64,000 nucleotides of DNA. Origin: Ailurus styani. Its lineage: Eukaryota; Chordata; Mammalia; Carnivora; Ailuridae. The translations under genes were made by a program, and so were the position numbers. Shown here one piece after another: positions 34,166 through 45,828 of the stretch. Location of the stretch: contig LNAC01001215.1 of assembly GCA_002007465.1 (NCBI GenBank), forward strand, positions 191,540 to 255,539, read 5' to 3'. The notes under the pieces are model-generated. The model worked only from the letters and a program-made list of their open reading frames with translations. It made no database searches and was not told the DNA's origin. Each line of letters starts with the position of its first letter. Position 1 is the stretch's first letter.

Positions 34166-35263
34166 CAAACTATTCTGCTTTCCTCCGTCAGACATCAAAT
34201 TTAAGACAGATGCTAAGGAGCCTCAAATGCTTCATTAAAGTAGTGTCTTCCCCTCCATACAAACAAACAGTGCTTCTAATTACTGAATAACAAACATTTG
34301 ATCTAAGATGTTTTCTTTTCTACCAGTTTTTCTATTTATAATTACTTGACCTATTTTTTTAACTTGATATGCAATGTTATTTCTATGATTCATCTGGTTC
34401 TATGTGATTTTTCCTAACAAGAAATATATTTCTTTTTAAGAAGTTGCTAATGACATTATTCCAATGCCAAAATTAACAATATTGAGCTTGGGTAATGTAG
34501 TAATTTTTTTTAAAGAAATGAAATACTGGCAGCTGTGCTAATCCAGGAGCCCATCACTGCACAGCATGACATAATTTCCAGTTCAGCAATCTGAAGATTG
34601 TTAAGATCATCAGAAATTGAAACTGAAATAATTTATTTTATTTGACATTGATAGATTGAAATTAAAATATAAATGAATTAGATATGTTATAGATAATTAG
34701 TTTTCAAAACTCCACTTAACTTAGGTGTCAGACTGGGAGTACAAATTTCATATCAAAGATTATTTTCTGATTTTCCATGACAAACAGATGGTCCCTACTC
34801 AGAGAGGGAGGAAAAGAAAAAAATTAACTCCTTTGTAAATTTTTAAAACAGGATAGAGCCAATTTAAAAATATCTTTTAGCCTAAATTTAAATAAATAAT
34901 GGGCCAATGTTCAATTAAACATGTCTGACTCCCAAACCATAATGGCCCAATAGTGCCACAGGGGCCTTCGTAAATGAACTGTCATTCGGGATATAGGATC
35001 CCAAACACATTTTAAGTAAAACAACCACTTAAATTAAGATTTTTGGCAGTGATTCAAGATACTATAATTATCTAGTAATCTTCAAAAATATTCACAGATG
35101 GAATCAACAAATTTTAAATGCTCAGTTACTATTGTAATCATTTACAATTCTATGAGATTATTTTTAAGTAAGTGAAAGTATAGTGTAATACTTCTGCATC
35201 AAGATTTCTTCAGATCAGCTTTATTATTTATACCAAAGGATGAACGCAAATGAGATATAGCAC
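34166..35263. other. No gene or recognised repeat
   Basis: AT-rich unique-looking sequence. Confidence 0.4.
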
Positions 35264-35304
35264 TCAAGTCATCTTCTTTTTTTTTTTTTTCAAGTCATCT
35301 TCTT
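35264..35304 (-). mobile_element. Tail-only retrotransposition footprint
   Basis: A poly-T of 14 (35277-35290) is flanked by a perfect 15-base direct repeat tcaagtcatcttctt (35264-35278 and 35290-35304). That is a target-site duplication around a poly-A tail on the minus strand with no element body. Simple slippage would not copy the non-repetitive flank. Confidence 0.75.
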
Positions 35305-36526
35305 GCCTTAAGATTATGTTAAATCTCCATAAGCATCAAACCAGGATGTATGTAGGTACTTGCTTTGGAATGCTTTTATATACTTACATATTTATAGAAC
35401 ACTGGTCCTCAATTTAATATCTGAAACTTTAAAAAAATAGAAGAATGAAAATCATCATAAAATTCTGATCTATTTATTCTTGGTTTGAGCTTTTGGATGT
35501 GATTTTTTTTTGTTTCTTAATATCCACAGGTTACTCTAATGAATTGTTAGGATTGAGAATTACTTTTATAATTAATTATATTAAATATTTTTTTCTTTTC
35601 CATTCAGTTTGCCAAATTAGATCTTAAAAAGTACCCTGCCCTTCAAAATAACTTTGTTAGAAATGAGATAAAGGTTTTTAAGCAAAAGTAATATAAATCA
35701 TTTTGGGAAAATTTAACAATTATAACTGAAGTATATTGTGTCTAAATTAAAGTAATACAAAAAGGTTGTATTTAAACATGGGGGAAGTAATATTTGCATT
35801 TATTTTTACTCCTTCCTGAAATTCACAGGAATAGCAGTGAAGAGAATAAAACAGAAGAGATACCAGTCTAGATTGTGATGTTGAAAATTAGGTAAGAAAT
35901 CCTGAATGATACAGGTTTTAGATTTCTCCATTTGGTTAAATATTCTCAAGAGATGAACCAACAAAAAGCAAAGTTACTTACAACAGAGTTTCTCAGAAAG
36001 ATTCAGGAACTGGGGACATCAGTTATCTTTGAAGGCCAAGGTTTTGGTGGAGCTGAAAACTGAAGGCTTTGAGTAAAATATAAAAAAAAATGCATAGTGA
36101 AACTCCCTGATTCCATCCCTCCATGTGGACAGACAGCAAATGACTCTCTCATACCTGGGCAGAAGACAGAGGTTTTACTATTTGGAAAAACTGATAGAGA
36201 TTATCTCTAAAATCAGCTGTGGACTGATGTGTCTCATTGAGAGATGATGGGAACATTTGGACATTATAGAATGAGACTGCAAGGTACTAGATTATGCCCA
36301 TTTCTTCCTATCTCCCCATACCTTGCATTATCAAGATACTGGATACTTTTCTCTGGGGTAAGTTTCTTAATCAGAAAGAAATTGCTATTGACATTTTAAG
36401 CCTCTAAAGAAACAGCCTGATTCTTGTCTAAACATCATTCCAAATGTCTAGCAGTTCACCAGCCCCATCAATTTATGAGGATGTCTCCTCAGTTTTAAAT
36501 TGATTCATTAATAAACATGGGGAGAA
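35305..36526. other. No gene or recognised repeat
   Basis: AT-rich; nothing assignable. Confidence 0.4.
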
Positions 36527-36537
36527 AATCATCTAAT

Positions 36538-36732
36538 CTATTTTTAAATTAATTAATTAATTTTAGAGAGAGCGTGAGCAGGGAGAGGGGCGGAGGGAGA
36601 GAAAGAATCTGAAGCAGATTCCCCACCTAAGCATGGAGCTGAACGGAGGGCTGGATCTCACAGCCCTGAGATCACAACCTGAGCCAAAACTAGGAGTACG
36701 CTGCTCAACTGACTGATCTATCCAGGTGCTCC
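36538..36732 (-). mobile_element. Old Can-SINE
   Basis: tttttaaattaattaattaa, gagcagggagaggggcggag, ccctgagatcacaacctgag and a diverged head gactgatctatccaggtgctcc. Target-site duplication aatcatctaat at 36527-36537 and 36733-36743. Confidence 0.93.
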
Positions 36733-36899
36733 AATCATCTAATATTTAAAAGGTAGTTCCAGCATGAAAAAGAAAGAACACAATATATAAAGAAGAAAAA
36801 TAAATTGGAAGTGAAACAGAAAAATGCAAGGAGCAGAAAAAATAGAAAAAGAGGACTAAAATTGTTATGGCTAATATACAGAGATAGTGAAAATAACTT

Positions 36900-37600
36900 A
36901 CATTCATGAATCAAAGACAAAATGCCCCTTAAAGAGCAAACTTTTGGAAATTAAGAATATTATGTTAAAAAATTTGAAAGAAGTAAAGTTAAGGACATAC
37001 TGAAGAAAGTAAATAGAGAAGCAGTGTTATAAAACAATAGAGGATAGAAAATAAAATTAGACAAGTGTCCAGGACACTTAATATAGGACTGTATACCAGA
37101 AATAGAGAACAAAGAATATATGAAATGTGTAAGAAAATATCTAAGATGTTAAAGATAGGATTTTTCTTTTTTCTTTTTTCTAAGATTTCATTTATTTATT
37201 TGACAGAGAAAGAGAGAGAGAGCACAAGAAAGAGGAGCAGCAGGCAGAGGGAGAGGGAGAAGCAGACTCCTTGCTGAGCAGGGAGCCTGTTGTGTGACTC
37301 CATCCCAGGACCCTGGGGATCATGACCTGAGCTGAAGGCAGATGTGTAACCAACTAAGCCATCCAGGTGCCCCAAAGATAGGAATTTTCTAGAAGGGTCC
37401 AATAAAAGCTAAATATAGTTAATGAACAGAGAATCACACCAAGGCACATCAATGTGATATTATATAAAGTTTTAAAATAAGTGATAACCTTAAAAAGTTC
37501 CAGTGGGGAGAAAATATGGTCACAATCAAAGCGTTGGGGATCAGAACAGCATTGCAAATAGTTTGCATCTTGGAATTCTGTACCTATACCATCACACTAG
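36900..37600 (+). mobile_element. Old LINE-1/HAL1-like fragment split by SINE
   Basis: gagaatcacaccaaggcaca, tcaatgtgatattatataaa, agtgataaccttaaaaagtt and tcttggaattctgtacctat keep the order of the LINE-1/HAL1 ORF1-side region (from memory: 'cacaccaagacacatcataa ... agaattctatacccagc'). Left edge uncertain. Confidence 0.5.
37166..37373 (-). mobile_element. Can-SINE
   Basis: ttcttttttctaagatttca, agcaggcagagggagaggga, ctgagcagggagcctgttgt and head ctaagccatccaggtgcccc. Target-site duplication: aaagataggattttt at 37151-37165 and aaagataggaatttt at 37374-37388. Confidence 0.96.
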
Positions 37601-38215
37601 CTCTTTATATGCTCCTGCTTATGCCTTATACATTGTTCTTTGCCTGAAACATAAAACTCAAGAAGCTGATATTTAATAATTTGAATATTTTTTTTCCTTT
37701 GACTCTACAAAAAAAGTTGCACAATATGCTACTATTTATTTTCCTGTGTATCTCCACATTCTTTAGAATGAATCTTTGTTTTACCTCCTCTGGGAACCTT
37801 CTCTGAAATAATGCTAGTTGTATCTTTTGGTTCCCACATAATAGATTATTAATATTTCTACTACTATATTTTCACATTACTTTGTAATTATCTTTTAAAA
37901 TGTCATTTTTGGGGTGCATCGGTGGCTCAGTTGGTTAAGCATCTGCCTTCAGCTCAGGTCATGACCCCAGGGTCCTGGGATCGAGCCCCTCATTGGGCTT
38001 CCTGCTTGGTGGGGAGTCTGCTTCTCCCTCTCCCTCTGTCCCCACACCTACTCATGTTCTCTCTCTGTCTCTCAAATAAATAAAATCTTAAAAAAAAATG
38101 TCAATCCCTTCTGTCTGACATATCCTTTTAAAGTAAGGAATTAGCATTTGTTCAACCATCCCCAGAATCTAACACAATGCCTACTACACAGATTATACTC
38201 AAGTACTGAAGGGAA
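37601..38215 (+). mobile_element. L2 LINE fragment split by SINE
   Basis: acattgttctttgcctgaaa, ttttacctcctctgggaacc, ttctctgaaataatgctagt and, after the SINE, ccccagaatctaacacaatg and cctactacacagattatact fit the L2 3' end ('CCCAGCACCTAGCACAGTGCCTGGCACATAG') at high divergence. Confidence 0.55.
37906..38094 (+). mobile_element. Can-SINE nested in L2
   Basis: ggggtgcatcggtggctcag, ttggttaagcatctgccttc, gatcgagcccctcattgggc, ctactcatgttctctctctg and tail caaataaataaaatcttaaa. Short target-site duplication aaaatgtca at 37897-37905 and 38095-38103. Confidence 0.94.
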
Positions 38216-38423
38216 GTGTATGAAGCTTAAAGTGTGAAACAAACATATTAACAAAGAAAAACATAACTTTCTGTAAATGGGGAAGTTTCTCTGTAGATTT
38301 GCTTACTTATTTTTTAGAATCCAAACAAAAATCTGGCTTGTTGATTCTGTTTGTATCATTTTAAAAAGCCATTATTTTCAGGAAGTAGAGTTCTATACAC
38401 CTATTGAAATCAATCAGTTGAGT

Positions 38424-38507
38424 AAATTTTGGGATAGGGCACAGATATGCAGTACTGTCCGTTCCAAATTTTGGGATAGGGCACAAATATGCAGTATTGT
38501 CCACTTC
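38424..38507. repeat. 42-base tandem duplication
   Basis: Two adjacent units beginning aaattttgggatagggcaca (38424 and 38466) with about four differences. Because 42 is a multiple of three, the frame at 38277-38630 stays open across both and shows a repeated FWDRAQICS motif, but there is no other sign of coding. Confidence 0.9.
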
Positions 38508-40602
38508 CTTCAAAGTAAAATTAATAAATTATCATGGAAAGGATTATTAAAGCCTAGGCTAATATTAGTTTTCAGCTTTATATACTCCAGAGCAGGAAGG
38601 GGATTGGAAAAAACAAACAACAGCATATAAAAGTTTTAACACAACAAATTTTTAACTGTATTGTGAAATTTATAGAAGTCCTAAGTTTTGCTTTGAGAAA
38701 CAAAATATTTTGCTAAGCTATTAGCAGCATCACTAACAGGATCTGCCAATGCACTTTCTGATAACCAGGAGGACAATTCAGCCATTGATGTAAGAGAAGA
38801 GGTGGAGGGCTTCCAGGAAATAGGCACACACAAACACATTAATGAATGCACTCAAATTGTCCATTCATTTCATTATCTCAATGAAAGCACTTTGAAATTT
38901 CCAAAAAGATTTACCAGTATACTAGGTATATTATACTAAACTTTGGCAACTGAATTAACAGTCTATGGTTTGAATATTTTCTAAGCTTTAATATTTCAAA
39001 CTGTGAAAAACAGAGAAGCAACTTGTAATGAGTTGAAAGAATAATTTTCTTTCCTACATTACTAACTTTACTGGAAGAATTAAGTTGATGGTGCTTCTTT
39101 ATGAAAGACTGACAATAGCAAAACAAGGGAACAATAATTATCAAAATATTAAGTTTATTACAAAGTTATACTAAATGTTTATGAAGTAAGTTATAATGTT
39201 CTATGACTTATTCAACAATGATTTGTTTAGTCCCTAATTTGTGAAATAAAAATATGCACAGTATTTGATTTTGAATCTTGATTTTCATAAGTTACCAAGA
39301 GTTGAACTCTGTATCTGAAATACTGTGTAGCAATGGAAATGTGGTGGTGGCAGCTGGTTCCAAATAAATTCAATAGTCTTGGGCAACAATGTTTTGCTAT
39401 ACAATATTCTGATGGTGACGTTTGGATTGCAAGGCCCAGTAGTAAGAGCTAATGAAGGGCTGCTCTCCATCTGCCAAGTCAGGAAGGAAGCGATTTACCC
39501 AAATTATCAAGTCAATAAAGACTTGCTTACGTATGCATAAATTTTAGTCTATAGATCAAGAGAGAAAGAAATATTAGCAATCCCATATTGACCTACTGTA
39601 ACTAAATCTGCAGCCTCTACTCATCTTGCTAGTGGGCTATTCCATTTTTATTATACTTAGAGCTTCTATCTTACATGAGATAACGTAAACCAAACCAAAC
39701 CAAAAAAAACACAAAAAAACACACCCAAACTAAGTGGCAGATAACTGGGAAAAATTGTTAAGAATGGAGGTCCCTGATTCTCATCACTGTTTTGCCATCA
39801 GTTGACATGTGCTGCTATGAGGTCTGGTCCTCACTGGCTACGCAATATGTCCTGGGTGGACTGAGGAATGCTTTTCATAGTAGAGCCATATACTCCAATG
39901 ATTGCAAACTTATGCCCAGAGTTCCTTGTCAAGGCTACTGCACATAGCATCAAATATCTGTAAGTTATTCTACATTGATCCTTGATTTGAGGTAATGAGG
40001 TAGTGTGCAAGTGGGGTCTATGGCTCAGACATATATCGAAAAAGAAATCACTCTTTTCTTGGTTTCAGGTATACCCAATCCTCCTAATTTGGACTCTTGC
40101 TTCTCACCCTCAATGCATTTAGAGGTCACCTCCCATGCCACAGGAAAGCCCTTTTAATATTCCTCAAATGTCCTACATCAAAATAAATTTATCTGTTTTT
40201 TATAAAATGAGGGGTAGTTCTGGGAAATAGCTCAGATCTTTAGCATAAGTATAGTAATTTTTATTTGAAGTCAGGCCTCAGCAAAACCACCTATAATACT
40301 TACTATATTTATTTACTAGTAGATTATTATATATTAAGGTGTTTCTTCCCTGGATCATGTATCTCCTCTTTCCTTCTTTCTATAGTTTTGAATTTCTAAA
40401 TTATGCTCTAGTATCTGATGTGGTAAATGTGTTTTTTTCTTCCCCTAGCCCACTCTAATTTCTTCTATTATAAATTAGTATGTCATATCTATATATTAAT
40501 TCTTTTTCTTCAGAACTCTTACTGTGAAATTCTATGTGTGGCCCCTCAGTTTTTCTATTTTTTTCTTAGTTATGCAAGGAAAACGATAGCTATGTTTGTT
40601 TG
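38508..40602. other. No gene; mixed AT-rich and mid-GC sequence
   Basis: 39770-40150 is GC-richer than its surroundings (tcctcactggctacgcaata, caatgcatttagaggtcacc) and may be an unrecognised old element. A repetitive aaaccaaaccaaaaaaaacac tract lies at about 39690-39727. No exon-like structure. Confidence 0.35.
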
Positions 40603-40785
40603 TTTTTTTAAGATTTTATTTACTTATTTGACAGAGAGAGACAGTGAGAGAGGAAATACAAGCAGAGAGTGGGAGAGGGAGAAGCAGGCTTCCTGTCAAG
40701 CAGGCACAGGTTTTGATCCCAGGACCCTGGGATCATGACCTGAGCCGAAGGCAGACGCCTAACGACAGAGCCACCCAGGTGCCCC
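40603..40785 (-). mobile_element. Can-SINE, slightly deleted
   Basis: tttttttaagattttattta, ggagagggagaagcaggctt, gggatcatgacctgagccga and head gagccacccaggtgcccc. The ctgagcagagagcctgatg block is shortened to caagcaggcacagg. Confidence 0.93.
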
Positions 40786-40950
40786 ACCTGTGGGGTTCTA
40801 AAGGAAAACAATGAATATATCCCCTCTTCTCAGTAAGATAATCGTATGAGATTTTTAGGGATAGATTTTTTTCTAATGAAACTACAAAACAGGCTTTAGA
40901 AGTGTGCCCTCCCATGCCTCATTTAATCCCCATGATGTATACTGTTATTT

Positions 40951-41137
40951 TTTTTTTAATATTTTATTTATTTGAGAGAAAGAGAATAAGAGAGAGAGAG
41001 ATCATGAGGGAGGGTCAGACAGAGAGGCCCACTTCCTGCTGAGCAGGGACCCTGATACGGGGACTGGATCCTGGGACTCCAGGATCATGACCTGAGCTGA
41101 AGGCAGTCGCTTAACCAACTAAGCCACCCAGACACTC
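40951..41137 (-). mobile_element. Can-SINE
   Basis: T-run, atattttatttatttgagag, cctgctgagcagggaccctg, ggatcatgacctgagctgaa and head taagccacccagacactc. Diverged target-site duplication: gtatactgttattt at 40937-40950 and acatactgctattt from 41139. Confidence 0.93.
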
Positions 41138-42067
41138 TACATACTGCTATTTTAAGAGAAAGAGTCATCCTTCTGCTACACCACTGCCCATATATCACAG
41201 TGTTTGCTCCCATTGTATCTTCTCTCTTACTACTCATGTGAGATACTGACATCTTTATGAGACTCTTTCAATGGCCAGAAAGAAATTTAAGCCTAAGATA
41301 ACAATTTAATACAAATGCTGTAATTTGGGGATCCTCTACAGTATATAACCCAAGAAGAAGAAAAATATTTTAGGTCTGCATCAATAGGTATAATGAGGAA
41401 GTTATATGAAATAAAAATAACAGAGAATCTCAGTAGGAGCTCTCATACACTACTAAAGGAGACACAAGATAAAGAGAGTAACTTTAACACTGTAAATCTT
41501 GGAGTACAATGTAAAAGCGTAAGTGAATAATAGTTTGCAATGAAGCCAGAATAACATTACATTCCAAAGAAAGCAATTTTTAACATACAGCACAATGCTG
41601 CACAAGAATCCTTTCTCATCTTCAAAGTAAATACCAAGTGAGGTTTCTCACTAAGGCAATTGAAAATCCTCTTTCTGTGACCACAGACATGATGAATTTA
41701 GCAAAGGAACATGGATCCATGGAAAACGGGGGTCCTCTGATGGTGTACTAAGATTGGAAAGACAGACAACTTTAGTCATTTATGGGCTTAGCAAAGTCCA
41801 GGGAATATCTCAAAAAAAATAGGGCCATCCCAGCTTATTCTTATCAGGTAGATGTACACAAACCTTCATACCAAATGGGAGACTGAACTATTCAGACATG
41901 TACATATGCATAAATGGAATGATGGAATGGGAAAATACGGAAGTACTTAAATTTCCTTAGCTAGGGAAAGACTTCATACTGAGTAGATGTTTGAACTTTT
42001 TTCATGGACTAGAGTTCTAGAACCTGTATAGGACTATAGGCTTATTGAATAGCAAGACACCTTTGGT
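41138..42067. other. No gene or recognised repeat
   Basis: Left flank of the ERVL provirus. Nothing assignable. Confidence 0.4.
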
Positions 42068-42520
42068 TGTGAGTGATCAAATACTGTGTGCCAAAGTACT
42101 GGTCTACAAACTCACAAGAATCCTGAGTGAAATATGAAATTGGCCCCTGTATGCAGACAGTAGGGACAGACCAGAGAGGCAGGCCACTCCAGATCAGTAG
42201 GTGGAAGGTTTAATAAGCAAGGGATCTTACTTACCAGACTTGGCTTAGGTGGAGGCAAAATGAGATCTCCATACCCTCCTGCCAGAATGGTAAACATTTA
42301 TAGAGAGGCCGTAATGGGGTTCAGTCACACATGTAGTATGGATAGTCCCAGCAACACATTGCTCTTTCAAGACTATGTCCTTTTAAAATGGCTATGGCTA
42401 CAGGAATAGTGGATGGAATGTACATTCCAGAGATGTGGAGGAGATAAGGAGCTTCCAATTACCCAGATCTTGCTTTCAGGTCACCTAGTGATTGTGTCTT
42501 CTCAAAAACCTCCTCCAACA
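42068..42520 (-). mobile_element. ERVL 3' LTR, about 450 bases
   Basis: On the minus strand it starts TGTTGGAGGAGG. A TATA-like TATAAATG lies near 42296 and a TTATTAAACC polyadenylation-like signal near 42210, both read on the minus strand. The end near 42068 (TG on +, CA on -) is a best guess. Part of it from 42344 aligns with the right-hand LTR piece. Confidence 0.65.
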
Positions 42521-42532
42521 CTCCACTTCTTG
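42521..42532 (-). other. Polypurine-tract-like site next to the 3' LTR
   Basis: The minus strand reads AAGAAGTGGAG directly before the LTR start TGTTGG, as expected for the plus-strand primer of reverse transcription. Confidence 0.5.
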
Positions 42533-44200
42533 TTCCTGGCTCTTAAATTCTTACACACCCCCTTTTTCACAATGTGCCTTGAGCAGTCAGCAAGGGGTTT
42601 CACTAGCATGGCCATGGCTTGTCTGGTGGCTATCTGGAGGCACTGGAGTCACATACCACAGCAACAACATAAGGACACACAAGAGAAAATGGATTAAGTC
42701 AGTAATTCCCCCAAAGAATTAAAAATTTCTTCCACCAGGAGCCACCGATATGAACCACTAAATTATTAAGTCTCTTTGGGATCAGATCACTCAAGATGTC
42801 CTTATGTGATTTAATAAACATGACGTATTAGCAGACTCATCAGGTATGAACACATAACGTTCTGTTTGGATAATGGCACAAGTGCCTCCTTTTGAGGCAG
42901 CAATAAAGTTCAAGACCATCCTAGTTTAATGGACAGCCTTCTTCATTAGATACATTTCAATATTCAACAAAGACAGGCTTTGTCAGCTATCATATAATGC
43001 TAGTTGGGTGAATGTAGTCCAGGGTTCTATATAAACTATAGTATCTTTCAGGTCATTGGAAGGAATAAAGATGGTGGGCAAATGATAGCTCCAGTAGAAA
43101 ACAAATTGAACCCATTTTGCCTTAAAGAAAGGAAGATAGGCAATTTTTGTTACCATGGGACAGAGTCTCCCCTATGCCCAGGGAAAACTCAGGGTACAGC
43201 ATCCCAACCTCCCATAGGGAGCCACAGCCAAAGACTGTGCCACACAGTGCATGTGGTCCCATTTGGGGGTACCCAGTAAATACCTGAGTGGTATAACCAA
43301 GCAGTGCCAAACCAGTTGCTATCTTCTAATGGGACAGAATTCCAGTGATATCCATTCCCTATCCCTGGTGCAATTAGGTTGTTTCTGTTTAGAGTGATTT
43401 TTCTGTTCCCAACATAGGGATGCCTGAGTGCTCAAACATCTATAACCTGGGGTAAACCGCATGAACTGATCCCAAATCTGAGTAGAGCCACCCTCTGTGT
43501 TGGTGATGCTCTTTTTAGGACCCTTCTGGTCAGCAGTTTGGTGGGCTGCCTGTATAGTTTAATTGATAGTTCAACTGACAGCATCCATGCCCAAGGTTAT
43601 TGAGAGTGTGTGCCACAGAACAGGTTTCTGCATCAGTATTGGTGGTATTATATGAATTGAGAGTACTAGTCCTAGCCTGTTCTTCATTGATGTACTGCTT
43701 TAGGGGCTCCCAATCCCTCCCCTGGAGTAGCGATACCCACCACAGTAATCCTGACAAGCTAGTGAAAGGAATCTTTACCACATACCTAGCAAATGGACTG
43801 ATTCCTTTGCTGGACATATGAGTGGGCCCAGTGCAGAAAGATATTTCCAACAAGTGCCCATCCCATGACCAGACACCACAGGCACATCAGAATTCTAAGG
43901 TTGAAAAGACAGATATGTCACAGGTACCTGTATGGGAAGGTCTTCCCCTTCTATAAGAATTACACTTGTGGCCTGATCCTTAGATGTTCATGTGGGAATT
44001 TGGTTGTGCATAATGTACGTGTTGCCTGGAGGAGGCAGCACTATCTGGTCTTCTGGTATGCAGACTGCAGGTGGGATGTGACAGAGCAGGATCCCCATCT
44101 TTCCCCTTCTTTCAGTGGTGTGTGTTCTATTCCAAGTACAGTGCATTTCCACAGGTCCAGCCCGCAGAAGGATGACGGAATCCCTGTGGAGACTGAGTAG
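42533..44200 (-). pseudogene. ERVL region between integrase and 3' LTR
   Basis: In ERVL elements a dUTPase domain usually follows integrase; I can place this stretch in that position but cannot identify dUTPase motifs with confidence. Frames at 43530-43853 and 43988-44212 (minus) are in the right orientation; several + strand frames (43004-43279, 43600-43821) are shadows. No envelope gene is recognisable. Confidence 0.45.
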
Positions 44201-45101
44201 TTCTCCCTTCAACCATGGGTGAGAAGTGACTCACTCACTCTGGTGGAATATCCAGTTTGGAAATTCCAGTAGATAATTCTTTACCCAGGCTTGGCAGGGC
44301 TTCATGCTGTCAGCAGCATTATATGTTGATCCATGGAGAGAAGTGGGGCAGTAGCTGTCTCCTGAGACTTTCATAAGTTTATGATGGTGTTGGGTATATC
44401 CCCAGGGGTCCTCAGTCTCGCATAAGGGCAACAGGCCCCACTGGTTGATACTTCAAATTCATTAAAGCCTGGCATACTACTTTAGTCCACCTCACTAAGG
44501 TAGTTTTACCTGTTAGTCATTTAATCTGTTGCTTCAATATTCCATTTTTCCTTTCTACGAACCCTGTTGCTTCTGCATTATAGGGTAGATGGAGCCTCCA
44601 TTGTCATAATCTTTTGTCCAGTCTTGCATGTCATGACCTTTGAAATGTGACCCCTGATCACTGTCTAATCGATAAAGATATCTATACATGGTACTCAGCT
44701 TCTTTAATTTTCAGCTTCTCTAATTCCCTAATGGTGGCAACCTGGTTTGCGAGGTGACTAGGAAAGTTTGGGTTAGGTCAGCTGCAGTCCATCCATTCCA
44801 AGGCATATTTAGAACTCTCGCTTGGAAGGTATGGACCAATAGAATCAATTACCAATCCCTCACCAGTTTAGAACTCTGATGGATGGATGGCTCCAGACAC
44901 CTTTGGCAGTTGCCTTGGGTGTTGTTTAGAACACACAGAACATATTGTTACTGCATTAACCCAATTCGCCATACTTCAAGGGCAGCCCAGCATCCTTGGC
45001 AATGTGCCGTCCCACCTGGTCACTACAGTGGCTGCTCTTTTTATGCACTCAAGCTGCTATAACTACTGAAAGGTCAGTTGCTGGGGCTTGTACTCAAGAT
45101 A
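44201..45101 (-). pseudogene. ERVL integrase remnant
   Basis: Integrase inserts viral DNA into the host chromosome. Reading the minus strand in order: a CxxC zinc-binding half near 44930-44942, the first catalytic Asp in an I-D-S-I-G-P context near 44845, the second Asp in DQGSHF near 44655, and the catalytic Glu in VERKNG near 44560. The Asp and Glu parts are in different frames and stops follow, so the protein is broken. Its order and motifs are retroviral, close to ERVL as I recall that family. Confidence 0.75.
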
Positions 45102-45110
45102 GGGCATCAG

Positions 45111-45365
45111 CTTCCTTCCTCCCTTTCTCTCTTTCTTTCCTTCCTTCCTTTTTTCTTTCCTTTCCTTCTTTCCTGTTTTCCTTTCTCTCCCCTCTGCCCT
45201 CTCCTTCCCCCCTTCCCTTTTTCTTCTTTCCTTCTTTCTTTCCTTCCTTCCTCTTTCTTTCCCCCTTCCTTTCCTTTCCTTTCTTTCCTTTCTTCCTTCC
45301 TCTCCCCTCTCCTCCAGCCTCTTCTTCCCTACCTTCCCTTTCCTTCTTTCCTTTTTTTTTTTTCC
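45111..45365. repeat. (CCTT)n/(CTTT)n polypyrimidine tract
   Basis: Nearly all C and T on the + strand for about 250 bases (ttccttccttccttttttct and similar). The 123-153-codon frames on both strands (poly F/S/L/P or K/E/R/G) come from this and are not genes. Confidence 0.97.
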
Positions 45366-45512
45366 TTGTTTTTGAGTTTGGGAGAGGGAGGGACAGAGGG
45401 AGAGGGAAAGAGAATAATCTCCATGCAGGGCTCCATCTCACAACCCTGAGATCATGACCTGAACCAAAATCAAGAGTTGAATGCTTAACTGACTGAGCCA
45501 CCCACATGCCCC
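45116..45512 (-). mobile_element. Can-SINE with expanded pyrimidine tail, in ERVL
   Basis: An irregular (TTCC/CTTT)n tract of about 250 bases (45111-45365) stands where the poly-A tail should be. The SINE body follows: gggagggacagagggagagg, ggctccatctcacaaccctg, gatcatgacctgaaccaaaa, head gactgagccacccacatgcccc. Diverged target-site duplication: gggcatcagcttcc at 45102-45115 and gggcattggctttc at 45515-45528. Confidence 0.9.
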
Positions 45513-45528
45513 ATGGGCATTGGCTTTC

Positions 45529-45828
45529 TGATTGCCTGGGGGTGTCAATGCCTTATGAGCCAGGATGTAAAAACAGTGAGAATTGCTTTAGGCTCTTACA
45601 GGTGAACCCAAAATGTTTTTCTGCATATCCTGACCCCACAATGACACTATTCATGATCACCCATCCCTTGGCTTCTTATTCTCCAAGCTACAGCCTCTAG
45701 AACAGCCTAATTATCAGTGCAAAGGTTTAATGGCCAGGGTTCATGAGTGATTGGAAAGCTGTTTGTTCCTGCTTCCATCCAGATGGTGGCAGTATTGGGC
45801 TGAATAGTGACTACAGTCCAAGGGGGCA
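45529..45828 (-). pseudogene. ERVL pol remnant upstream of integrase
   Basis: Lies on the minus strand between the 5' LTR piece and integrase, where the reverse transcriptase C-terminal/RNase H part should be. Minus-strand pieces such as a W-K-Q-E-Q-x-A-F-like run are compatible with the reverse transcriptase-RNase H connection, but stops are frequent. Assigned mostly by position. Confidence 0.4.

Noticed and set aside
38277..38630. 117-codon frame with repeated FWDRAQICS motif as a possible small gene
   Set aside because: The repeat is a DNA tandem duplication; no recognised domain, splice context or promoter; AT-rich intergenic setting.
42413..43310. + strand frames in the ERVL region as host genes
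   Set aside because: Opposite to the provirus coding strand and unsupported by any recognisable domain.
44996..45507. Open frames of 123-153 codons on both strands
   Set aside because: They cover a polypyrimidine tract and its complement; composition is almost wholly F/S/L/P or K/E/R/G and all frames are open because the tract lacks stop-forming bases.
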